DNA from: Vibrio xiamenensis
GTDB taxonomy: Bacteria > Pseudomonadota > Gammaproteobacteria > Enterobacterales > Vibrionaceae
Length of the DNA stretch: 64,000 bases
Assembly (NCBI RefSeq): GCF_900100015.1
Contig: NZ_FNDD01000002.1
Span: 294,363-358,362, forward strand
Direction: 5' to 3'
Shown here: positions 26,056-34,512 of the stretch, one piece after another
Layout: every line of letters begins with the position of its first letter
How positions within the stretch are numbered: the first letter of the stretch is position 1
Program-made: the position numbers and the translations under genes
Notes under the pieces: model-generated
Told to the model about the DNA's origin: nothing
Database searches by the model: none
Seen by the model: the letters and a program-made list of their open reading frames with translations, nothing else

Positions 26056-26083
26056 AAAGCCACCACTAGTGTGGCTTTTTTTT
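26056..26083 (+). terminator. Rho-independent terminator after the peptide gene
   Basis: AAAGCCAC and GTGGCTTT pair around a 7-base loop and are followed by a run of eight T in total. This is a textbook terminator that closes the ribbon-helix-helix/peptide unit. Confidence 0.9.
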
Positions 26084-26322
26084 GTTTTCTATCGCCTGCC
26101 TCATCTTCCCAAATCAGCACCATCCTTACATTTCGACGATATGAAATAAATGACATATTTTCTTTTAAAACAACAAGTAACAGTTATGTGACAGCATAAA
26201 TTGTTCATCATGATGTCACGCAATCGTCATTGTTGATTGCTAGTTTTCTCGCTTCCTTGTGCGCACAACCTGAACCAGATTCACAAAAAACCATTTATAG
26301 AAGTAAGGAAACCTCTTTGATC

Positions 26323-28581
26323 ATGAAGATTTCACATCAGCAGAAAACATTCGCCCTCACCGCGCTAACCTGTGCGCTACTCAGCGCGTGTAATTCAGAC
26401 TCAGACAGTGAAGCCAGTTACACAAAACCCGCGCTGCCAACGGGGCTTGGATACGAACAAACCGTTAATACACCTGACATTTCAGGTACAGCGGTGGTCG
26501 ATGGTGATATTGAGGTCACCAACTATAAGAAAAATATCGTCGCTTACGACGAAGCGGTTAACCCGATTTTACAAGTTCTCACTGGTTTCAACGACATTTG
26601 GAGTGTTGGCGATAGCACTTGGTCTAGCACTGGCTCCGCGGACCTTGACGTCGCTGATGGCTACGAAAGCTACACGGGCGTCGACGGCGGCGCGACCAAT
26701 AGCACCAGCAGCGCACTCCTGCTTGATTTCAGCGGCGCGAACACCCTTGATGATGACGTTTGGCAATACAACTTTGACTATGTCAAAACCCTCACTCGCA
26801 GCGGCGAAACCGAGCCCGATGTCGACCGCGATGATGCCGCCAGCCAAGTGTTTGCCTACCTCGATGACCAACGTGAAAAAGGCTACAGCATCACCTCAGG
26901 TCTTGGCGCTCTAGCTGATGATTATCGCACTGGCGCCAATTCAACCTCTCCTTACTCATATAACGATGAAGGCACAGAGGTGCTGGTTGATGACACCGAG
27001 GTTGATATATTTGATGACAGCAACTTGCCGAATGAAGGCTTAGGTGAAGGTGGCACGAACTATGGTGAAAGTGGTTATGAACTCGATGATGTTATCGCGC
27101 TACTGGATACCATTCGTGACTTTGGCGCCTCAACCGAAGCGCCCAAATACCACTTTGAATCTCCGCGTCCTTGGCGCATGGAAAGCGACTACAGTGTCGC
27201 CAGCTTCAGCAGCATTGACGATGTCACTGCGCTGGAATGTCATAACCTTGATGACAGCGTGACGGAAAAATTCTACGACTTCCCAAGCGACCCGATTGTC
27301 TCACCGCTGATTGGCTTGCGCTGCGCCGGACGCACCATCTATACCGACAACGGCGACGGCAGCTTTAGCTCCAACTACACGGCGGGAAGTGGCGATGCAT
27401 GGGTATCTGGCCGCGCTAAAGACGGCGGCTTTCCTAGCGGCCATACCACTGAAGCGGTCGACCGTGGTTTAGGGCTTGCCTATACGATTCCTGCGCGTTT
27501 TGCTGAAATGGCGATGCGCGCGGTGGACCTTGGCACCAACCGAATTGTCGCGGGTATGCACTCACCGCTGGATGTGATTGGCGGACGGATTATGGGCACC
27601 GCAGTCACTGCGGCGGCGCTCAATGCCAACCCAACCGTTGCCAGTACAGCGCTAAGCCAAGCCAACGAGTATTTCTTAGCCAAAGCGCAAACTGCCGGTT
27701 TTGATACTATCGATGACTATGCTCACAGCGATGTCAGCGATGTGGAAGCGGCGCGTTACAGCGACCACGATGAAATGAAGGCCCGTTATCTTGCGGCATT
27801 GACCTACGGTTTCGAAGCGCTTGATGAAGACAGCGCCGCTGCCGAAGTACCAAAAGGCGCCGAAGTTCTGCTCGCATCACGCTTTCCTTACCTTGATGAC
27901 GACCAGCGCCGCGCGGTGCTCGCCACCACAGAGATCGATTCCAACTATCCGGTTATCAATCAATCTCGTGGTTGGGGACGCTTAAATCTATTTGCTGCCG
28001 CCGATGGTTACGGCGCTTTTGATGGCGACGTAACCATCACTATGAGTTCTGATGATGGTGAATTTGGCGCCCAAGATACTTGGCGTAATGATATTAGCGG
28101 CGCGGGCCTGCTCACCAAACTTGGCGAGGGCAGCTTAACGCTCACCGGTGACAACAACTACTCCGGCGGTACACTACTTGAAGCAGGTAGCTTAATCGCG
28201 GCCTCAAGCAGTGCATTTGGCAGCGGCACGCTCTATCAGCAAGATGGTAATCTTGAAATCTCAATTGACGATGGCAGCAGCGATAGCTCGCAAGGTACAC
28301 TTAATGTCGGCGCTTATGTTCAAGATGGTGGTAGCCTTGTGCTTGATCTTAACAATAACGCTAAACTTAGCGCTAGCGGCAGCATCTACTTAAGCGGTGG
28401 CAATCTGGTTGTCACGGTCCCAACCCTGAGCGAGACAGAGAGCTTTAGCATTCTTTCCGCCGCTTATCTTGATGGCGAATTTGACAGCGTTACCGCCAGC
28501 GATAGCTCAGGCACCAGTTACGATGTGTCGGTCAGTTACAGCGCAACTGGCGCCAGTGTGAGCGTCTCTCCGCAGGCTTAA
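26323..28581 (+). CDS. PAP2-type phosphatase lipoprotein with autotransporter-type repeat tail
   Basis: A 752-residue exported lipoprotein. The signal ends with the lipobox LLSAC (Cys23). The PAP2/vanadium-haloperoxidase active site is complete: K275-x6-RP (282-283), PSGH (371-374) and R407-x5-H413 in NRIVAGMHSPLD. From about residue 585 a glycine/serine-rich beta-helical part begins with an autotransporter-associated strand motif (LTKLGEGSLTLTGDNNYSGG). No beta-barrel domain follows. It probably hydrolyses phosphate esters at the cell surface or in the periplasm. ATG 26323 starts the signal sequence; the frame extends upstream without a signal. It is monocistronic with a terminator downstream. 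Confidence 0.82.
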   Translation: MKISHQQKTFALTALTCALLSACNSDSDSEASYTKPALPTGLGYEQTVNTPDISGTAVVDGDIEVTNYKKNIVAYDEAVNPILQVLTGFNDIWSVGDSTWSSTGSADLDVADGYESYTGVDGGATNSTSSALLLDFSGANTLDDDVWQYNFDYVKTLTRSGETEPDVDRDDAASQVFAYLDDQREKGYSITSGLGALADDYRTGANSTSPYSYNDEGTEVLVDDTEVDIFDDSNLPNEGLGEGGTNYGESGYELDDVIALLDTIRDFGASTEAPKYHFESPRPWRMESDYSVASFSSIDDVTALECHNLDDSVTEKFYDFPSDPIVSPLIGLRCAGRTIYTDNGDGSFSSNYTAGSGDAWVSGRAKDGGFPSGHTTEAVDRGLGLAYTIPARFAEMAMRAVDLGTNRIVAGMHSPLDVIGGRIMGTAVTAAALNANPTVASTALSQANEYFLAKAQTAGFDTIDDYAHSDVSDVEAARYSDHDEMKARYLAALTYGFEALDEDSAAAEVPKGAEVLLASRFPYLDDDQRRAVLATTEIDSNYPVINQSRGWGRLNLFAAADGYGAFDGDVTITMSSDDGEFGAQDTWRNDISGAGLLTKLGEGSLTLTGDNNYSGGTLLEAGSLIAASSSAFGSGTLYQQDGNLEISIDDGSSDSSQGTLNVGAYVQDGGSLVLDLNNNAKLSASGSIYLSGGNLVVTVPTLSETESFSILSAAYLDGEFDSVTASDSSGTSYDVSVSYSATGASVSVSPQA

Positions 28582-28609
28582 TGACTAAAAACGGTGCATA
28601 TAATTGAAG

Positions 28610-28636
28610 AGAGCCTGCATTGCGCAGGCTCTTTAC
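28610..28636. terminator. Terminator after the PAP2 lipoprotein gene
   Basis: GAGCCTGC and GCAGGCTC pair around a 5-base loop, flanked by A and T on either side. It lies between convergent stops at 28581 and 28667. Confidence 0.8.
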
Positions 28637-28666
28637 TTTCTGACATTTATTTAAGTTACGCGCCAC

Positions 28667-29839
28667 TTAAGCTTTGCCGGATTGATGGCTAAGACGCAAG
28701 TACACCAGCCCGACTAAAAGCCCCCAAAGCGTTGAGCTCATCCCCAGAAAACTCACACCAGATAAGGTGATTAAAAAGGTAAACAGCGCAGGTTCGCGGT
28801 AGTTATCTTGTTTAAAGGCGCTACTTAAGCACATCAGCAAAGTCCCTAATAACGCGAATCCGGCGAGAATATGGGAAATCTCATTCGGCAACGCCAAAAA
28901 CAGCGCCACGACCGATGTGGCGAATAGTCCTGCCATCAAGTAAAACATCCCAGCCCAAATCACAGCGCGATAGCGCTGCGATTTATCACTGTCGACTTGT
29001 TCATTCATACAAATGGCGGCTGAAATCGCCGCCAGATTGACGCTAAAACCCCCTATCGGTGCAAACAGCAAATTGGCAAGCCCAGTGCCGACCAGTAACG
29101 GTTTAACTGGCACGTCATAGTGATAGCTTCTCATCATCGCAATGCCGGGCAAATTTTGCGACAGCATAGTCACGACATACAGCGGCAGTGCAAGGTTAAC
29201 CGCTGCGGGCAGTGTAAATTCAGGTTTTATCCACACCGGACTGGCAAGCGAGACACTGAGCGACTCATTGAGCCCTTGGCTTTGCTCGCCGAATAACCCG
29301 CACGCCACACCAACAATCAACAACGTTAACATGGTGTAGCGCGGCATCAGATGCTTGGCTAGCAGGTAACTGGCAAACATCAGGAGAAATACCATTGGCA
29401 TTGAACTTAGCGGCGTAAATGCTTTTAAGCAAAATGGCAATAAAATTGCACCGAGCATCGCAGTGCCAAGCTGTGGCGGAATCCGTTCGATGGCGCGGCT
29501 TAACGGCGTAATTAAACCGGTAATCACAATCAACACCCCGGTTATCATGAACGCCCCTATCGCCTCACTCAGCGAATATTGCGCCACTGCAGTGACCAAC
29601 ATTGCCGCGCCCGGCGTAGACCACGCAGTGAGAACCGGCTTTTTATAGTGCCATGAAAACAGTATCGACGTCAGCCCCATCACCAAACCGAGCGCCAACA
29701 GCCAACTTTCAATTTGCGCCGCACTGGCACCCGCCGCTTTGGCAGCTTGAATAATGATCACCACCGAACTGGTATAGCCAACCAGAACCGCGCCAAAGCC
29801 TGCCGAGATATGCCCCGGATTAAACCACCTTGCTAACAT
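28667..29839 (-). CDS. BenE-family transporter (YdcO-like)
   Basis: A 390-residue membrane protein with about twelve hydrophobic segments, close to the length of E. coli YdcO. Family features include the N-terminal FGAVLVGYTSS, WSTPGAAML near residue 72 and GGFSVNLAAISAAICMNE near 258. BenE proteins are proposed benzoate:proton symporters in the inner membrane. Here the substrate is unproven, since no aromatic-ring degradation gene is nearby. It is divergent from a YdcN-type XRE-cupin regulator, and two copies of a palindrome lie between them, so regulation by that protein is likely. Confidence 0.87.
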   Translation of the reverse strand: MLARWFNPGHISAGFGAVLVGYTSSVVIIIQAAKAAGASAAQIESWLLALGLVMGLTSILFSWHYKKPVLTAWSTPGAAMLVTAVAQYSLSEAIGAFMITGVLIVITGLITPLSRAIERIPPQLGTAMLGAILLPFCLKAFTPLSSMPMVFLLMFASYLLAKHLMPRYTMLTLLIVGVACGLFGEQSQGLNESLSVSLASPVWIKPEFTLPAAVNLALPLYVVTMLSQNLPGIAMMRSYHYDVPVKPLLVGTGLANLLFAPIGGFSVNLAAISAAICMNEQVDSDKSQRYRAVIWAGMFYLMAGLFATSVVALFLALPNEISHILAGFALLGTLLMCLSSAFKQDNYREPALFTFLITLSGVSFLGMSSTLWGLLVGLVYLRLSHQSGKA

Positions 29840-29870
29840 TTCCTATCCCTTGTGATGATGCTACTATTTC

Positions 29871-29920
29871 GTGTGCGTTATAACGCTCAAAAAGAGTATC
29901 ACTGTGCGTTATAACGCACA
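29871..29920. promoter_or_regulatory. Paired operators between benE-like and XRE-cupin genes
   Basis: The palindrome GCGTTATAACGC occurs twice, at 29875-29886 and 29906-29917. The second copy extends to the 18-bp perfect palindrome TGTGCGTTATAACGCACA (29903-29920). Centre-to-centre spacing is 31 bases, about three helical turns, which fits cooperative binding of a dimeric XRE protein. Confidence 0.75.
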
Positions 29921-29948
29921 AACAATATTTCAAGCTTAGGATTTTGTT

Positions 29949-30491
29949 ATGCAAGACGCCGATTTTCGCGCGCAAATTGCCCTTCACCTTAAGACCCTGC
30001 GTAAAGCGCAAAACATCAGCCTCGACGCCGCGTCTAAACTCACAGGCGTGTCCAAGGCGATGCTCGGCCAAATTGAACGCCAAGAATCGAGCCCAACTAT
30101 TTCGGTACTGTGGAAAATCGCCAGCGGCCTTGGCACGTCGTTTTCTGCGTTTTTCGCCGGCGATCCTAAGTTGCATGTAAGCGATCGCGCGTTTCCCGCC
30201 GATACTCATATGAAGGTGAATACCCTGTTTGCTTATCAAGATGACGCCAAAATGGAGATGTTTGAGATCACCCTAACCCATTTCCATCAACAAATGTCCT
30301 CACCTCACGCCGTTGGGGTGATTGAACATATCGTGGTGAAACAAGGTGAAATGCAGGTATTTTTCGACCAGAACTGGCACCGCCTGAAAGCCGGTGAACG
30401 GGTGCGATTTTTCAGCGATCAACAACATGGCTATCAAGCGCTCAGCGAGTGCGCAGTATTTGACAATATTATCTGCTACCCAAGCAAATAA
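29949..30491 (+). CDS. XRE-cupin regulator (YdcN-like)
   Basis: A 180-residue regulator. The helix-turn-helix covers about residues 8-62 (ISLDAASKLTGVSKAMLGQIERQESSP as a region, with GVSKAMLGQIE as recognition helix) and the C-terminal cupin starts near 110 (HIVVKQGEMQVFF, LKAGERVRFFSDQQHGYQ). It is divergent from the BenE-type transporter, as ydcN is from ydcO in E. coli. The two palindromes in between are its probable sites. The ligand of the cupin is unknown. Confidence 0.85.
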   Translation: MQDADFRAQIALHLKTLRKAQNISLDAASKLTGVSKAMLGQIERQESSPTISVLWKIASGLGTSFSAFFAGDPKLHVSDRAFPADTHMKVNTLFAYQDDAKMEMFEITLTHFHQQMSSPHAVGVIEHIVVKQGEMQVFFDQNWHRLKAGERVRFFSDQQHGYQALSECAVFDNIICYPSK

Positions 30492-30595
30492 TTGCTAGCG
30501 GTACAAAAAGCACCACGCTTGATTGAACTGGCGTAAAAAATAGCGGCGCCTTTAGCAAGTATGGGGATTACCGAGACGCCGCTGAGGAAGGGAAA

Positions 30596-31201
30596 CTAAA
30601 AAGCGATGGTGGCGGCAATGGCGATGAAAATGACGCCAAAAATACCGTTGATGGTGCGAATCACTTTGCCATCGGATAAATAACGTTTAAACGAGTTGGC
30701 ACCAAGGCTGTAAATAAACATCACCGCCGTATCCACCAGCACCACAATCGCGCCCAGCAGCAAATATTGCGTAGCTTGATCGGCATGGATATCGACAAAC
30801 TGCGGCAAAAATGCACTGAGAAAGATGATCGATTTGGGGTTGGTCAGATTGACGGTAAAGCCCTGTTTGACCAAACTCGATTTGCTCTGCTGCGTCCCTT
30901 CGGCAAACAGGCTGTTATCGGCTTTGATGCTGGCAATGATTTTTTCAACGCCAAGATAAGCAAGATAGGCCACACCCACGTACTTAATAATGTTATACAG
31001 CGTTGGCGACTGAGAAACTAAAATGCCAATCCCGAGGTAAATCAGCACCAGATGCAGAGCTAAAGCCGCTTGCAGGCCAAGGATGCCAAAACTGGCGCCG
31101 CGAAAACCGTTAACCAGCACATTATTGACTGACACCGCTGCGCCCGAGCCGGGCGACAAACTAAACACCACGCAAGCGATAAAAAAGGCGGCTATATCCA
31201 T
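30596..31201 (-). CDS. LysE/RhtB-family amino-acid exporter
   Basis: A 201-residue inner-membrane protein with about six hydrophobic segments and the family start FFIACVVFSLSPGSGAAVSV, then VNLTNPKSIIFLSAFLPQFV near residue 115. RhtB-type proteins export amino acids and derivatives. Its ATG overlaps the end of the upstream dioxygenase gene by 10 bases, so the two are translated together and probably act on the same compound: the enzyme hydroxylates an amino acid and the exporter expels the product. The substrate is not known. Confidence 0.88.
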   Translation of the reverse strand: MDIAAFFIACVVFSLSPGSGAAVSVNNVLVNGFRGASFGILGLQAALALHLVLIYLGIGILVSQSPTLYNIIKYVGVAYLAYLGVEKIIASIKADNSLFAEGTQQSKSSLVKQGFTVNLTNPKSIIFLSAFLPQFVDIHADQATQYLLLGAIVVLVDTAVMFIYSLGANSFKRYLSDGKVIRTINGIFGVIFIAIAATIAF

Positions 31202-32106
31202 TGCGACTGCACCTCATCGCTCGCCAGCAGCGCTAGCTCAGATTCGCTTAAACCAAAGCGGCGCTGAATCGCTTGAGTGGAATTGAGATTGGTAAATGAG
31301 ATATGCAAAATATCGCGGTGACCACCGGCGCTATCGCTGATTAAATCCGACACATCGTGTAATACACTGGCGTCATCAATCAGCATAATATCACCGGGAT
31401 TTTTCAGCGTCGTTTGGCCAATCACCTCGCGCTTGCTGTTGTACACCGAGCTGACTCCGCCTTGAATGTTATGCCGCTCTACCAGCATCAACAAGAAGTA
31501 CGAAGTGCCATCGCTGTGCATACCTTCGGGCGTCGGTTTACCCAGTGTGGTTTCGCCCGCAACGATACGATATTGGTCGAGTTCAACAAACCATTGTGGC
31601 GTGGTGTTACCAAGCAGGGCTTCACAGCGGTTAAAGGTTTTCAGCGCCAAAGTGAGCGCACGCTTGAAATGCTTATTGGCGTACAGACTCGCCTCAGTCA
31701 TTTCAAAATAACGAAACAGATCGCCGGCGAAGCTGTTATATAGACTGGATTTGTACAACGGCACATAGGGCTTACGCACCAACTGCTGCAACTTGGCCGA
31801 GTAATACATGGTCGAGTAGCGACGTTGGCGATAAGTACCGTTGTCTTTCATATAGGTGTCGGTGGGCAAGTTATGCCAAGTGCGCTTGAAATCACTCCAC
31901 GAGGAATCCAGTTCGTCACTTGACGGCGCAAGCTCGCTCTCACCAATATAAAAGCCATGGCTTAGTAGTGAAGAAGCAAACTCGACTAAGTTCACTTGTA
32001 ACTTGTTATTGAGAATCACCTCCTCGCCATTGTTATGTTGTTGTACTAGCCACCCCATTTTATCTAGCTGTAATTTTTTAGTTGTGGGTTGTTTTTCAAG
32101 GTACAT
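31192..32106 (-). CDS. 2OG-Fe(II) dioxygenase for free amino acids (IDO-like)
   Basis: A 304-residue enzyme of the 2OG-Fe dioxygenase family that includes L-isoleucine dioxygenase of Bacillus thuringiensis. The iron site is H197-x-D199 in GMHSDGTSY and H250 in SVLHDVSD, with an arginine (R264, in HRDILH) placed to hold 2-oxoglutarate. Members hydroxylate or sulfoxidise free L-amino acids in the cytoplasm and are often encoded next to LysE-type exporters, as here. A LysR gene is divergent. The amino-acid substrate cannot be read from sequence. Confidence 0.82.
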   Translation of the reverse strand: MYLEKQPTTKKLQLDKMGWLVQQHNNGEEVILNNKLQVNLVEFASSLLSHGFYIGESELAPSSDELDSSWSDFKRTWHNLPTDTYMKDNGTYRQRRYSTMYYSAKLQQLVRKPYVPLYKSSLYNSFAGDLFRYFEMTEASLYANKHFKRALTLALKTFNRCEALLGNTTPQWFVELDQYRIVAGETTLGKPTPEGMHSDGTSYFLLMLVERHNIQGGVSSVYNSKREVIGQTTLKNPGDIMLIDDASVLHDVSDLISDSAGGHRDILHISFTNLNSTQAIQRRFGLSESELALLASDEVQSQWI

Positions 32107-32222
32107 CTATAAAGCTCCCTTGCTGACGTTGTTAGCTAGAATGAAGTATTTATCTACTAGTATCATTATGTTATACATGATGAAAATTTATAATTTCTTA
32201 ATTAGCGATAAGGAAAAATTTA

Positions 32223-33143
32223 ATGTTGTCTTCTCAGGATCTGCATTTCTTTCACGTTGTCGCCACCAGCAGCAGCCTTTCCGCTGCGGCTAAGAAATTA
32301 AGCGTCACCGCGCCAACCGTGACTCAGAGGCTGCAAAATCTCGAAGCGAAATTGGGGCTGAAGTTGGTCGAACGCTCATCTCGAAGTTTTAAGCTCACCG
32401 ACAGCGGTCACAAATTAGAGAGCCGCTGTAAAACCATTCTCGATGACATTGATGCCCTCACCCACGAGATCAAAGGTGAGCAGGATGCGCTGTCTGGCAC
32501 ACTGACGGTGCTGGCGCCGGTAGGATTTGGTGAAAAGCATATCGCGCCGCTGATTGGCGCGTTTTCCCTTGACTATCCGCAGCTGAAAATTCGTTTGTTG
32601 ATGTCTGATAGCCCAGATATTGAAAGCTTTCCCGATGCGGATATCGTGATTTATATCGGCGAACTGCGCCATTCATCGATGAAGCGGATTGTTCTGGCCA
32701 AAAACCGCCGCTTGGTGTGCGCGTCGCCGCAGTATCTTGCTGCAGCTGGCCCCATCGAGACACCGGAATGCCTCAACCGACAGCACTGCATTGCGCTGGT
32801 TGAAAATAATGAAGACACCATGCAGTGGCCGTTTACCCACAAACATACTGGGGCGCGCATCAATGTGCGAATTAAACCGCGCTTGGAGTGTAATGTCGCC
32901 GATGCGGTCAAAGTCTGGGCGCTCAATGGTCTGGGAATCATTCACCGCTCAGAGTGGGACGTCGCCCAAGAGATCAAAGCCGGACTGCTAAGTGAAATTC
33001 TCACCGATTACCGCCTGCCAGATGCGGACATTGTCGCGCTGCTGACCGACAGCGAATACGACCGCCCGAAACGCGTCAATGTGTTTATTGAATTTCTCAA
33101 AGCCTCACTGGCGAGTCTCAATCAAGACTCAGCAATCGCCTAG
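32223..33143 (+). CDS. LysR-family regulator
   Basis: A 306-residue regulator with an N-terminal winged helix (SLSAAAKKLSVTAPTVTQRLQNLEAKLG, residues about 15-42 as a region) and the periplasmic-binding-type effector domain (LTVLAPVGFGEKHIAP near 92, ENNEDTMQWPF near 197). ATG 32223 has AAGGA 8 bases upstream. It is divergent from the dioxygenase-exporter pair, which it most likely controls in response to the amino-acid substrate. Confidence 0.88.
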   Translation: MLSSQDLHFFHVVATSSSLSAAAKKLSVTAPTVTQRLQNLEAKLGLKLVERSSRSFKLTDSGHKLESRCKTILDDIDALTHEIKGEQDALSGTLTVLAPVGFGEKHIAPLIGAFSLDYPQLKIRLLMSDSPDIESFPDADIVIYIGELRHSSMKRIVLAKNRRLVCASPQYLAAAGPIETPECLNRQHCIALVENNEDTMQWPFTHKHTGARINVRIKPRLECNVADAVKVWALNGLGIIHRSEWDVAQEIKAGLLSEILTDYRLPDADIVALLTDSEYDRPKRVNVFIEFLKASLASLNQDSAIA

Positions 33144-33150
33144 CTTAACG

Positions 33151-34491
33151 CTAGGCATCACCTTGAATAAAAACTACTTTTTCAGCATTCCAGTGTGTGC
33201 CTGACTGCTGGTCAAACTGGCAACAAGTCAACCGCAGCTCGTCCTTGGCGATATTGTGCGCATACACCGCCGGTATACCATCAGGATATGACCAAACGCC
33301 CCAAGGCCGAGTCTCGCCTTGCAAGATGGTGTAAGCGTTATCCATCCCGGAATTATCACTTTGCATCGGATTACATGGCGGGCGCACATCATAAGTACCT
33401 CGGTCTGGGTCGCTGCTATCAAGCTGCTGCTGATTAACGTTAAACAGCCGCACATCGCGAACCAAGCCTAACTCTTGGGCGTGAAGATTGATTGCGCCGG
33501 GCGAACGAATGGTGATGTTGGAAAACGATATGTGCTCAATCACGCCGCATGGACGCTCGCCATGGCGACGCTTCGCGGTGACGTAAATCGGATCGGCCTT
33601 GCCCCAATGACATGGCGCGGTGAACTCAGTTTCAATTGAAATGTTATCAAAGCTCACGTTGCGAATGGCACCGCCATCGCGCGACACCAGTGCCAAGCCG
33701 CGATTAGACCCGCTAATAATGCAATTGCTGAACTTGATGTTGTTAAACAGGTTGTAGCTTTCAGTGCCGATTTTAAGCGCCGAACTGTGCGAACGAATTA
33801 AGCAATTCTCAACCAAAATGTTCTCACACGGCCAATCCATCCCGTCAGACTTACGGCTGGTTTTAAGGCACACACCATCGTCGGCTGTGCGCAACATGCA
33901 GCCGCTAACGATGAAGTCACGGCAGCCATCGAGGTCAATCGCGTCAGTGTTGGTGTATTTAAAACTGTTTTGCACTTTGATATTACGAATCTGACCACGC
34001 TCGCAGCCGACCATGTGTAGCGTCCACATCGGCGAATCCACGACGGTAATGTTTTCAATCAACACACTTTGGCACTGCTCGAAAATCACCGTGCGCGGGC
34101 GCAGCGAATGTGGCTTTCTATACCCCAATTCATCGGCCTGCTCGGCATTATAAGCCGGAGCATTGCCATTGATCACACCCGCGCCGCTGATGCCAACATT
34201 GTATTTACCCTTAGCGAAGATAAACCCATAGTGGCTGCCTTCAGCCATCACTTCACTGCGCGCGGCGCAAAAATCTTGATAATTGGGTGAGGCGATCAAC
34301 TCGGCACCCGCGCTTAAATGCAGCGAGATATTACTCTCTAAACAAATCGCGCCGCTCAAATACCGCCCCGGCGGCACATATAAAATGCCACCACCTTGAG
34401 CGCGTAGCGTGGCAATCGCCCGTTCAAAAACATGGGTATTGAGCGTGACGCCATCGGCGGTCGGCGCAAAATCATTCAAATTGGTGTACAT
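33151..34491 (-). CDS. Glycoside hydrolase family 28-type enzyme, cytoplasmic
   Basis: A 446-residue right-handed beta-helix protein. Family 28 acid motifs are present as NTDAIDLDG (near residue 183) and ADDGVCLK (near 204). The usual G-H-G motif is replaced by SSALKIGTES and the R-I-K motif by RGLALVSRDG, as in a distinct bacterial branch. No signal peptide is seen, so the enzyme should cut imported oligosaccharide inside the cell. It is the last gene of the binding protein-permease-permease operon. Uronic-acid-containing or related oligosaccharides are likely substrates, but this is inference. Confidence 0.78.
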   Translation of the reverse strand: MYTNLNDFAPTADGVTLNTHVFERAIATLRAQGGGILYVPPGRYLSGAICLESNISLHLSAGAELIASPNYQDFCAARSEVMAEGSHYGFIFAKGKYNVGISGAGVINGNAPAYNAEQADELGYRKPHSLRPRTVIFEQCQSVLIENITVVDSPMWTLHMVGCERGQIRNIKVQNSFKYTNTDAIDLDGCRDFIVSGCMLRTADDGVCLKTSRKSDGMDWPCENILVENCLIRSHSSALKIGTESYNLFNNIKFSNCIISGSNRGLALVSRDGGAIRNVSFDNISIETEFTAPCHWGKADPIYVTAKRRHGERPCGVIEHISFSNITIRSPGAINLHAQELGLVRDVRLFNVNQQQLDSSDPDRGTYDVRPPCNPMQSDNSGMDNAYTILQGETRPWGVWSYPDGIPAVYAHNIAKDELRLTCCQFDQQSGTHWNAEKVVFIQGDA

Positions 34492-34512
34492 AGCAACTCT
34501 CTTGGCTAGCGA

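Noticed and set aside
28619..28700. TTTAAG and CTTAAG near 28650-28670 as a regulator site
   Set aside because: The spacing is 10 bases, and the site overlaps the 3' end of the convergent transporter gene rather than a promoter.
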